Shown here: one piece after another, positions 23,385 to 33,165 of the stretch | Position numbering within the stretch: position 1 is the first letter of the stretch | Layout: each line of letters starts with the position of its first letter | NCBI RefSeq assembly: GCF_001411555.2 | Contig: NC_049916.1 | Span: 25,934,558 to 25,998,557, forward strand | DNA: 64,000 bases | From: Juglans regia | Taxonomy: Eukaryota; Streptophyta; Magnoliopsida; Fagales; Juglandaceae | Direction of reading: 5' to 3' | Made by a program: the position numbers and the translations under genes | The notes under the pieces: generated by a model | What the model was told of the DNA's origin: nothing | Databases searched by the model: none | The model's input: only the letters and a program-made list of their open reading frames with translations

Positions 23385-24553
23385 TCAGTTTTTCGATTTG
23401 ATCATATATTTTCTGGAAGGTAAAAGAGTGAATATTTCGAGGGTTAAATCTCTAGCAAGATCAGGAGTGGAAATTCTCGATAGACATTCGAGGGCGAGGC
23501 TTACCTCGAACTCGTTGGTGCTGGCGAGATCCTTGCGGAGCTGGTTGGTGGTGAGGAGGAGGACGGGGGTGTCATCGTGGAAGGATAAAGAGGCGGCGTG
23601 GTAGCCAATCCTCTTGTGGGAGAAGCGGGAGGAAGACATGACCTCTACGACATGGAAGGTGGCCCAGGACATGTCGTGGAAGTGATGGGAGGCGAGGTAG
23701 GAGAGCTTTAAAAAATAAAATCTCTATAATATATAAATAAAAAATAAAATCACTATAATATTTATCACTATTAAATATAAATAAAAAATAAAATCATTAT
23801 AATATATAAATAAAAAATAAAATCACTAAAATATATAAATAAAAAATAAAATCATTATAATATTTATCTCTATTATATATAAATAAAAAATAAAATCACT
23901 AAAATATATAAATAAAAAATAAAATCACTATTATATATAAATAAAAAATAAACTACTATAATATTTATCACTATTATATATAAATTAAAAATAAAATCAC
24001 TATAATATATAAATAAAAAATAACATTACTATAATATTTATAACTATTATATATATAAATAAAATCATTATAATATTTATCACAATTATATATAAATTAA
24101 AAATAAAATCATTATACTATTTATCATTATTATATATAAAGTAAAATAAAATCACTACAATATTTATTAATATTAAAAAATCACTATAATAAAATCATTA
24201 TAATATTTATTACTAAAAATAAAATCACTATAATATTTATGGGACCCACACATTTTTCAACTACCTACTCAAAAGTCAACAACTCAACATACTTCACACA
24301 TCCAAACAACTCAAAATACTCTTAATGGGACCCACAAACTCATTCCAATCTCTACTCATAACTATTCACAAACATTCTCAACACTTCTCAACACTTTTCA
24401 ACATCTAAACGTACCTTTAGTGTGGGGATCGGTGGACTTGACCTCGCGGCGGATCTCGTCGATGGCCTTGGAGACGAAGGCCGACTCGCCGATGAGTTGG
24501 AGGCGGAGGCCTTTGATCAGGTCCTCCAGAGTGCGTTGGCAGAGAGTCTCCAT
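23385..24553 (-). pseudogene. AP-3 complex subunit delta, truncated and interrupted N-terminal copy
   Basis: Two coding pieces lie on the minus strand. The first, from the ATG at 24553 to about 24416, begins METLCQRTLEDLIKGLRLQL and ends STDPHTK. The second, from about 23704 to 23385, begins KLSYLASHHFHDMSW and ends in a stop after EIFTLLPSRKYMIKSKN. Together they match about the first 150 residues of the plant AP-3 delta adaptin (Arabidopsis At1g48760 type), a trunk subunit of the coat for traffic to the vacuole; the whole protein is about 870 residues. Between them are about 710 bases of AT-rich repeat instead of five expected codons. A splice GTACGT..TTTAAAG would shift the frame, so it does not rescue the gene. 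Homology ends at EIFTLL. It is a partial, dead copy. Its ATG end is divergent from the B3 gene. Confidence 0.8.
23706..24415. repeat. AT-rich degenerate tandem repeat and repeat tail inside the AP-3 delta pseudogene
   Basis: From 23706 to about 24240 the block is made of many imperfect copies of AAATAAAAAATAAAATCACTATAATATATA, with the variant ATATTTATCACTATTATAT. From 24240 to 24415 it carries GGGACCCACACATTTTTCAAC and later GGGACCCACAAACTCATTCC, two diverged halves of what looks like a dispersed repeat. It interrupts the coding sequence of the pseudogene. Confidence 0.75.
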
Positions 24554-25198
24554 GATGGAAGAAGAAGAATAATAAGAAGAAAAAACTCCCCACGCCATTT
24601 TCTTCGGACAACCAAAGAAAGCCTCTTGCTCTCTTTGTGCGCTGAATCGATTTTGATCTGCAAATTCACCCTTTATTCCTATCTTCTGGGTTTGTCCCAA
24701 TACGAAGAGGAAGAAGAACGAAGGTTGGGGTATTAGAAATTGAGTTATTCTGGGTATCATCCGCAGCACACCCGTGCTGTTTTTTGTTTTTTTTTAACAC
24801 TCAATCAGTAAAGTGTGTTGTGACTGTAGCCTTGTAGCGCACAACAGGTTGTAATATATATTTTCCGTTAGAGATTCTACACTTCTATTTTTTTTTAATT
24901 AACAGCAGCTGCCACGACAGCAGTTTACGTCAGCGGCTGTACAGTAACTGTAGCTGGTTACTGTACATAGCAGAATGCTATCAACTATCATCGAAGTTGG
25001 ACACAGCAACATTTTTGAATTTGAAGTTTCAAACCTGGACCGGTAGGCCCTTGCATTATAGTTGCATATTTGTTGCTCCCAACACGGTCGTATTGTCAAG
25101 AATGGTATAGATTATCGAACTTCGGACATTCCAACGGTCATCTAGCTGCTTTCGTTTCGCACTCCCCCCTTAACTTGTAAGAACGAGAGAGCATCGTT

Positions 25199-28140
25199 AT
25201 GGTGGTCGACGCGAAGCGAAGCTATGAGGAATGCCGCCGACAGAGGCTGGAAGAGAACAGGAAGCGAATGGAAGAGCTCAATCTGGGCAGGCTCGCCCAA
25301 GCTCTCAAGGCCTCCAGCCCTAAACCCTCTCCGGTGGGTTTGGATAACTCCTTATCTCTTATTTACTCCCTTTGCATTTTGGATTCTCGAGTTTGATGGT
25401 TTTGGTGGATTCTTTTCCTCCTACGGGCAGATGAAGCAGGCGAAGCGACCTACGCAGCCTGTGGACCCCTCTTCCGTGCGGGTGAGAAGATCGAGCCGCG
25501 TCGCTAGCAAGACCCCTCCCAACTACAAGGAAGTCAGCTCCCTCTCGCTCTCTCTTCATTTTACAAGCTGCGTCGCTAGTTAGCCCCCTCCTTTTTTGTT
25601 CCCTTTGTGCTGAACATATACAATTACTCTGTACTTGATAAATCGAACACGTTGTTTTAGAAGATTTAAGGTGCTCACTAGGTTGATGTAGAAGATTTAA
25701 GGCGTTTACTAGGTTGATTCCTGATAATTCTTTTTTTTGTTTTTGACAATTTGTCTTCAAGTCCTAAGTATCAAGTATTAATTTGATGCATTTTGTAATT
25801 TAAACTTGTTCTATAATTAAATTTATATAGAAGAACTTTACCTGCTGTCTACATATAGCGCTAGGTTTGAGTTTGATTATATCTTGCATTTAATAAAGCT
25901 GTTATTCCTTGCCTTTTCGTTTTCTGAAGTCCATGCTGCCTTATTTATATGCCGGAGGGCCATTAAGATCATAGGACTAGATTATGGGGTCCATCTTAAA
26001 TGATGTTTAACTTGGAGTTTTAGATACGTTAATATTATTATTCTTTTTTATTGCACCGGGTGTCGAGGAACAGCATCTAGTCTAATTCGGGGGAGCAGAA
26101 GCCCTCGGCAAGAAGTTTTTGACAAGTGCACCTTGGATCATTTAAGGGAAAAATCTCCAGTCCGATGGCCTCTAGAGATTGTTTGCACCCAATGAGATTC
26201 GAACCGTGTACCTTTGAGGGAGCATACCATCAAGACCAAGGCTTTTACCACTTGAGCCAACCCCTAGGGGTTGATACGTTACAATTATAAACTACATTAT
26301 TTTCTTGAATAGTTTGGTAACGTTTGGAGTAGTTATGGATACCTAAATATTTTTATGCTGTTCAAATGATTAATTGATGCTTTATTGGTTCACCAACTTC
26401 TTGATTCTTGGCAGGTCCCAATTGAACCTTTGGGGAGGCCAAGAAGGTCAGTATAGCTCAGTGTTGAAAAATCATTCCTGTACTCAACAAAAGACTTGAG
26501 TATTCCATAGGTTGCTTATCCTATACTAATGTGGGGTTGACTTGTAGGAGCTACCAACGAAGAGATCTGTTGAATAGATTTTATGCTTCAGATGAAGCAC
26601 GGCAAAATGCAATTGAGAGAGCAGAACAAATTGAATTGGGCTTGGGATCTGACTTCCCCACTTTTCTGAAGCCCATGCTCCAGTCACATGTCACTGGTGG
26701 ATTTTGGCTGGTAAGTCTATGATCTGTACAAACAGTACAGATGATATTATGGGTGCATTTGGAGGGAAAGGAATGAACAGAATTTTGAAGATAGAGAATG
26801 CTCCCTGGAAGAAATGTAGAAGTCTCTTCTTTAATACTATGTTTCTATGGGCGATTGGAGTGGGTTAAGTTTCTCTTAACTTGTTTTTCTTGTATACTTG
26901 GGCTTTGCCTATTTTTCTTAATATGATTTTCTTGTATCTCTCAACCTGTTTTTTTATGTGTACCTCTTGTATACTTGGGCTTTGCCTATTTTTCTTAGCA
27001 TGGATAAAATCTCTTCTTATAGAAAAGAAAATAAAAGAAAAGATGATTCTATGAACGAAGACTGTTCTTTCTGTAATATATTTTAGCAAGTGTGTTGAAT
27101 CACTGGTTGTTCTTAAATTCTTGTAGACTGACATTGTTTATGAATATGGGACAATAAATATTGCTTGAACTCATGCCCAAAAACTGAAACTTGGACATTT
27201 GTTTGACAGTTCTGTGGTTGCTTTTCCTTTTAAATTGTTGGACATGATTTCTTGTTCTTTATGTTGAATGAAATAACAACATCAATCCTAGGTAAAATTT
27301 TGATTTCTCATATAGAGTATAGAATTGGTGTAACTTCTAATTTTATCCCCATTTTTTGCTATAAAATAGGGCCTACCTGTGCAGTTCTGCAAGACGCATC
27401 TTCCCCTCAAGGATGAAATGATTACTTTAGTAGATGAGGATGGCAATGAGTTCCCAACAAAATATCTTGCTAAAAAAACTGGTCTTAGCGGTGGTTGGAG
27501 AGGTTTTGCTATTGATCATCAGCTAGTTGATGGGGATGCATTGGTGTTCCAGTTAGTTAAGTCTACCACGTTCAAGGTGAGAAGCTGAACTCAGATGGAT
27601 GCCTATTTGGTACACTCAGAGCTTTAAACATCTATTTATGTTGTTAATATACGAGAGTGTTTCAAGAGAAATGCTATGAAGTTTATTTCTGAGGTAACAG
27701 AGGTATTTATGAGTTGAAAGGCAGGCCATGATTAGACAGCATTAATTTTGTTGGTGTTTTCCCATTTCTTGTGTCTGCTTGAATTACATGCGTTATGTTT
27801 TTTTCCAGTGTGTTGCAAGTTTATTTTTCGTTTCAGAGATGGTATTGTTCTATAGAATTCTCGATTTTAAAGTAAAAAATTTCGATCATATAGGTGCTCT
27901 GTTTAAGGTACTTTCCTGTTTTATTCTTCCTAGGTGTTCATTATTAGGGTATCTGAGTTAACAGATAATGAAGAAAATGACACGAATTCTGGTGTCTCGC
28001 CCTTGGAGAGGAGTACCAAAAGAATCAAACCTAGTAATTGCTTTCCACTCTGAAACTCGGTTTTTGTATAGCAACTGATATAACATGGTTCACAGTTCTC
28101 ACTTTCATCTATTGCTATTTTCATGGCAGGCAGAAAGTAG
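25199..28140 (+). CDS. B3 domain-containing DNA-binding protein (At3g19184 type)
   Basis: Seven exons join in frame: 25199-25333, 25431-25532, 26415-26446, 26548-26710, 27370-27576, 27934-28033 and 28130-28140, giving 249 residues. It starts MVVDAKRSYEECRRQRLEEN, a charged helix conserved in this subgroup, followed by a basic linker with RRSSRVASKTPPNYKEVP and RPRRSYQRRDLLNRFYASDE. The B3 domain spans about 128-222, from FLKPMLQSHVTGGFWLGLPV through LVDEDGNEFPTKYL and GLSGGWRGFAIDHQLVDGD to FKVFIIRV. B3 domains bind DNA, so the protein is a likely nuclear transcription regulator; targets are unknown. The last splice (28033/28130) gives the ending IKPSRK; without it the frame reads on to a stop at 28051-28053 (ending SNCFPL), so either end is possible. 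Intron 2 contains a SINE and intron 4 a LINE tail. Confidence 0.9.
26032..26272 (-). mobile_element. tRNA-derived SINE, 241 bases, with 9-base target duplication
   Basis: Read on the minus strand it begins with a polymerase III box A-like TGGCTCAAGTGGTAAAAGCC and a box B-like GGTTCGAATCTC at the normal spacing, and ends in an A-rich tail. It is flanked by identical 9-base repeats GATACGTTA at 26023-26031 and 26273-26281. It lies in intron 2 of the B3 gene, antisense. A second copy of nearly the same length is at 40365-40607. Confidence 0.88.
26752..27040 (+). mobile_element. 5'-truncated LINE 3' end
   Basis: The left part encodes CIWRERNEQNFEDRECSLEEM, the end of the LINE ORF2 region after the zinc-knuckle, followed by stops. 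Then comes the tail TGTATACTTGGGCTTTGCC, present twice, and an A-rich end. Flanks are AGATGATATTATG (26739-26751) and AGATGATTCTATG (27041-27053), a 13-base target duplication with two mismatches. It sits in intron 4 of the B3 gene. Confidence 0.8.
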
Positions 28141-28689
28141 TATTTACACTTGATGTCTTACTGGATTCTTCCTTATTTTGCTCAAAGAAAAAGCTGCGGT
28201 ACGATTAGGATTCACCACTTCTTCTAATGTAACTAACGTAGGGTTCATCATTGTCGAGGTTTTTCTCTAACTCTGTTTAGAGTATAGTTGTTGTCCTCTG
28301 AAAAATATTCTCTTGTGGTTAGCCTGGCTTGTTAATGGAATGTAATGAACCATAATAACGACATTGATGGCCGTGGGATTGAAGCTAACTACGTTATTTC
28401 TTATGAACTTGTAGATAAAATCTGTGTTGTATTTCTTTCTTTTTAGATAAAATCTGTTTGCTTATTCAAGACATACATTTATTTTTTGGTCTGGCACTTG
28501 TGGGAAGACAGCATTCTGCAACAAGTTTCCTGAATGTTTGTTAGAAATATTAAATAAAGAACTTGTACAGTAGTCTGGGGACGACGTTGGAATTGTGTAG
28601 TTAATTGCAAAAGTTATATAGATGACTTCTTTGCAACATCTGGTTCGTTCTACATATTACACTAATCATTTACCGGAAGAAGAAAATGA

Positions 28690-28737
28690 TGTAACCTTCA
28701 GTTTACAAGACTGACGCTCTACCACTGAGCTTAGCAA
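28690..28737 (-). pseudogene. tRNA-Thr(TGT) 5' half
   Basis: On the minus strand the sequence has a D-arm GCTCAGTGGTAGAGC and an anticodon arm TCAGT-CTTGTAA-ACTGA with anticodon TGT. After AAGG the normal variable loop and T-arm are missing, so it cannot make a tRNA. It lies about 30 bases from the edge of a family-2 MITE. Confidence 0.6.
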
Positions 28738-28769
28738 GAAGGTGACACCTTCTGAACAATGATGAATAA

Positions 28770-28948
28770 GAAAAATGATATTTGTAGTCATGAATTGTGC
28801 AATTGCCGAATAGTCTCTTTGTAAAAAGTGAGTAAATATGAGGTTCACATGAAAAAAATTAAATTAATTTTTTAATAGTGGACTCCATTATTTTTTAAAA
28901 TGATTGCGCGCCGTTTATGCACTCCATAACTGTTTCTAGCTTTACTCG
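28770..28948. mobile_element. MITE-like element, family 2 copy B
   Basis: It begins AAAAATGATATTTGTAGTC and has the family core GTGAGTAAATATGAGGTTCAC, TTAATTTTTTAATAGTGGAC and a right end GCGCGCCGTTTATGCACTCC. Confidence 0.6.
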
Positions 28949-28981
28949 ATGAATAATATTGCACTGATACAAACAAAATAA

Positions 28982-29812
28982 ACGTAAGACAATTTCAACC
29001 CCAAACCCCAAGTCCTAAACCGCTTAAACTCGAAACTCTAAACCTTAAAACCTAAAACAAAACCCTAACACCCTAAACCAAAAAAACTAAAACCCTGAAC
29101 CCTAAACCCTATACCCTATATCCTAAACCCCTACACCTTCAACCCAAAATCCTAAAACCTAAACCCCAAAACCCTAAGCCCTAAAACTCTAAAACCCAAA
29201 ACCACCAAATTCCAAACCCCAAATCCTAAACCGCCTAAACTCGAAACCCTACACATTAAAACCTAAAACAAAACCCGAGACCCTAACACCCTAAACCAAA
29301 AAACTAAAACCCTAAGCCCTAAACCCCTACACCCTTAACCCTAAAACCTAAACCCCAAAACCCTAAACCCTAAAACTCTAAAACCCAAAACCCCCAAACA
29401 ACCTAAAACCCTAAACCCTAAAACCCTAGACCATAAAACCCTAAACCGAAACTCTAAACCTTAAAACCCTAGACCCTAAAACCATAAACCCTAAACCTTA
29501 AACTTTAAACCCTAAAACCCTAAACTCTAAACCCTAAAACCTAAAATTGAAACCCCAAAATCCTCAACCCTAAACCCTAAACTGAAACCCTAAACCCTAA
29601 AACCCTAAAACCTAAACCCTAAACCCTAAACCCTAAACCCTAATCCCTAAACTATAAACCCAAAACCCTAAAACCCTAGACCCTAAAACCCTAAATCCCT
29701 CAAACCCTAAACCTCCAAACCTAAACCTCAAACCCTAAACCCTCAAAATCTAAACCTTAAACCTTAAACCCTAAACCCTAAAACACTAAACCCAATACCC
29801 TACCTCAGTTCG
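28982..29812 (+). repeat. Interstitial telomere-like array (CCCTAAA variants)
   Basis: About 830 bases consist almost only of CCCTAAA, CCCTAAAA and close variants on the plus strand (TTTAGGG on minus), the plant telomere unit, with a pure stretch near 29595-29640. The many substitutions and unit-length changes show that it is an old interstitial array rather than a chromosome end. Longer similar sub-blocks (for example CCAAACCCCAAATCCTAAACC at about 29210 and a like one at 29000) suggest secondary duplications. Confidence 0.92.
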
Positions 29813-30068
29813 TTGCATTATTTCTATCGCATCTTGAAAAAAAAAAAAAAGCTTGGCCTCTTTACTAACTCGATGTGTAAGAATGCATTTATAGTAGTGG
29901 TCTTTAGAAAAAAAAGGTGTATATAGCTCTACCTCTTGGTTTCACTTGTGGAGGAAAATGGCATGTAGTCCATGAATCCTTCTTGGTCTTTCCCAGATTC
30001 TACTCCCTTGTTGTCGATTGGACTAGGTAAAAGCTAAACTTTGTAATTTCAATTATATTATATTGAGC

Positions 30069-30435
30069 AGATGAAGAAATGCCAAAGGGGCTTGTAATTC
30101 CAATTCTTTGCAGATGAACAGATGCCAAAGAGGCTTCTTACTTCCCAAACAGATCTTCCTACATCTATATACAAATGATGGTTTTTCAAGAATATGCAAG
30201 AAAAGCACTTCGAATTGTTGATTTATCACTAGAGATGGCTTAGAACCAATAGTTTATTATCTAATGGATTTTTTCGTTCTAATACTCAATCTAAGAGTTA
30301 TCAATATTTATCAAATATGTTCCTATCTAAAGGAATGCTATTGGATCAAATGATAAAGACATTGTTGAAAAAAATGGCTTTCATTGGATTAAATGAAAAT
30401 TGGATTCATGTAACGAGATAAATGTTTCTCATTCC
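30069..30435 (+). pseudogene. ycf2: Plastid ycf2 3' end in the nucleus (NUPT), decayed
   Basis: Conceptual reading of 30112-30435 gives [51 protein letters not shown] and [20 protein letters not shown] with in-frame stops, which is the C-terminal end of plastid Ycf2. The start of this segment is duplicated: GATGAAGAAATGCCAAAGGG at about 30069 and GATGAACAGATGCCAAAGAG at 30113. Stops and changes show that it is a non-functional nuclear copy of plastid DNA. Confidence 0.85.
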
Positions 30436-31138
30436 TTAGTCGAAATATATGTGGCCATGAAATATGGATTAAGTAGAACATAATTGACTGGGTGGTAAAG
30501 TCGCGGAAGCACCTCTTTCTTTCATATTTTGTACCTTAGCTTCGTGGAATAATATACTACTGCTAAAACATAGAAGAATTGAATTCTTAGATCAAAACAT
30601 TATGTATGGATGATATGAACAGCCTAAACATGAAGTCTTGAACAACAAATAACAAGAGATATTACTCACTACATCAAAAGATTTCCATTAATGAAAGATG
30701 TAAATCCATTGAAAAATAAGAAAATAAGAATGTTGGATGAAGTGGTTGTTGCTATCTGTTACAATAACAAATCATTGGTTTAACTAAATAATTAAATAAA
30801 ATAGATAGACATTTCTCTTTGTCTCTTAGGTCGACAGATCTTCTCAATTGAAACATTCCCTATATGGATAATATGCATTTCATATGGACAATACATATTC
30901 CAGTTGACCCCGAGCCTAATTCTAATTGTTTATGCTGAGCAAGCTGGATAAAATCCATGTTGTCCTTAAGCCCTTCTGTGATCCGATGAATAAGATCTTG
31001 ACTCGCTTCTCAAATAGGAGTAGTGTTTCTACTGTAACCGCAGTAGCCATGTCAAAGTGCTCCCCTCAGTGCCCTCACTATAAAAAGAGTAAAAAGAATT
31101 TATTCCTCTCTCTCAATGGAGGTTAGGCCGATTCAAAT

Positions 31139-31384
31139 AGGATGTAGGCTTTGAAGCAACCATCATTTGAAGAAAACGTAATAGCTCACTAGTCTAGCTT
31201 CATGGCACTGAAAATGTATCAGGGCTAAAGTGATTCACCAAAGCGACGAGACCTTAAAAGCTACTTTTTCAAGTGTCAGTAACAGGACGTTCTGTCAATC
31301 GGTGAAGGTTTTTGGTGACAACACCTAGAGATATCATAAGTGATAATACTAACATGAGTAACGAGAAATCATGTGAAAAACACG
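31139..31384 (+). pseudogene. rrn26: Organellar large-subunit rRNA fragment (probably mitochondrial 26S, NUMT)
   Basis: The sequence GATGTAGGCTTTGAAGCAAC, CATCATTTGAAGAAAACGTAA and TAGCTCACTAGTC corresponds to the conserved region around E. coli 23S positions 1050-1120. The following ATGGCACTGAAAATGTATCA, GTGATTCACCAAAGCGACGA and GTTCTGTCAATCGG match my memory of plant mitochondrial 26S rRNA rather than nuclear or plastid rRNA. Many C-to-T and G-to-A changes (for example AAAGCG to AAAACG) fit decay of methylated nuclear DNA. Only about 245 bases are present. Confidence 0.75.
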
Positions 31385-32679
31385 TTGATGTATAGTTTCC
31401 TCTTTTTCTTACATTTATGTTGATTTTTCTATTGTCACTTTCTAGTGTTGTAACTTCTAGAAGCCTTCATTCAGATGAAGCGGCTAAAGCGTTAGTCTCT
31501 ACTGCTCCGAAAACTAAGGATCCATAGAGGTAGACAGGAAATTGGGTCTCACAAAGTCCTTTAGTTCTAATCCAACTTCCTACTTAGTGCCTACGAACAT
31601 TGGAAACATTGAAAATCTTTCTTCCTTTCATGACTGCTACTTATCTATGCTTGAATAGTCCTCGCATGACTATTCTTTACACTGATTTCAATCCGATTTG
31701 TTGACTCTATTCACTTGATATCATGGAAGCTAGTGTGGCCAATGCATTAACAAACTGATTCTTCATCCTTGAAAGATAATTGAAGGTAATCTATCTGAAC
31801 TTTAGGCTAATATTTATAGTTACTGATGGTAGGGAATGAGCTTCTGATCTTTGGTTTTTCCAATCACCAATGGTCTAAAAGATGATAAGTGATGAATGTC
31901 CATATAAATCAATCTTCTTTATTCTCAAGTCAAGGGTGCTTCTTTGATGCACCTATGATACACGTAGAATATTTTGCGATATTGTTTGTGCAAAAGAACC
32001 TCAACTCAACATCTATGAGAATATGGGCTCCTTTTGGCAAGCTTTAAATAGCATGTAGAAAGGCAACTCAATTTTCGTTCTGATATACTGTATCGTCAAA
32101 GAACATTTGCCAATCATGAGGAGTTTCGTCTTCTTCTTCGCCTACTGCAAAAAGAATAGCTTCGTCCAAGAAATTCATCCCCTTAAAAAAAATTAAAGCT
32201 CATAGTCAGGCACAGGATGATTCGCAGGTGGTCTGTTATTGCCTGCCCTTTGCCTTACTCATTTAGGGCTTCTGGGTGATATAGACAATATCGAACTCTG
32301 AGAGTCACATATGTCACATTGTTGTACTACTTGTGAGGGCCGGCTTTCCAAAAAGAGACTTTAGCAGGTCCATCCTTGCAATAAACATGGTAATATAGTT
32401 CAACATGTAGTAGCGCAGGTGTTGCAAGCAAAGTTTTGAATTTCATTCTGGTGAGCATTCCGGTTGAGATACAAAAAAGAAATATTTCGATACCGGTCTA
32501 TTTCGATATACAGTTTCATGATTGTTATATGGTTAAATTATATGTGAGCGCACGTACTCACATATATATAAACAATTATATTCCAAAACAATTATATATA
32601 TATATATATATAGAAAAACTATATTCCAAAATAATATCAATACAAGTCATAAAACTATACATACCTGAAAAATTTAGGC

Positions 32680-32866
32680 TTTGTTTGGATATAAAGATGG
32701 TTTCATCTCATCTCATTATTTTACAACTTTCTTAAATTTTCTCACAAAATATAATAAACAATTCAAATTTTTTAAATCTTAAAATAATAATAATATTAAA
32801 AGATGATATTATAAGAATATTTTATTTAATTCATATAAAATTATTTTTTCTCACTGTATAAACAAA
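32680..32866. mobile_element. MITE-like element, family 1 copy C (nested in the hAT-like element)
   Basis: It starts TTTGTTTGGATATAAAGATGG and ends CTGTATAAACAAA, with core ATCTCATCTCATTATT, AAATATAATAAACAATTC and TAATAATATTAAAAGATG, parallel to copies A and B. Confidence 0.65.
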
Positions 32867-32990
32867 TTCTTAATAATACTTTTCAATACAAGTATTAAAA
32901 AAATACATATTAAAAAACTCAATTAACTTTTAATTCATCTAGTGACTAATAAAAAAAATCATCTAATCGGTGAAGGCAGTGATATTTTAT

Positions 32991-33165
32991 GAGTAATGCT
33001 ACATACAATTGTGGAATGCGCAAACGCCGTGCAGTCGCTTTGAAAAAGAGTGGGGTCCACTATTAAAAAATTAATTTCTTTTCATGTGAGTCCCTTATTT
33101 ATTCACTTTTTTCAAAGCGACTGCACGGCGACTGCACGCTCACGACTGCAAGTATTATTTCTCAT
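32991..33165. mobile_element. MITE-like element, family 2 copy C (nested in the hAT-like element)
   Basis: The ends ATGAGTAATGCTACATAC and (inverted) ATGAGAAATAATACTTGC are similar. Internal arms GTGCAGTCGCTTTGAAAAAG and CTTTTTTCAAAGCGACTGCAC form a strong stem. This is the best-preserved copy of this family in the window. Confidence 0.75.

Noticed and set aside
23705..24416. Treating the AP-3 delta interruption as a normal intron
   Set aside because: GTACGT and TTTAAAG look like splice sites, but joining them shifts the frame and loses five conserved codons; homology also ends soon after.
28982..29812. CRISPR-like array
   Set aside because: Units are 7-8 bases without spacers and match plant telomere repeats; the DNA is eukaryotic nuclear.
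30926..31126. 66-codon open frame between the organelle fragments
   Set aside because: No match that I can name; it lies between decayed organelle sequences and is probably chance or an organelle remnant.
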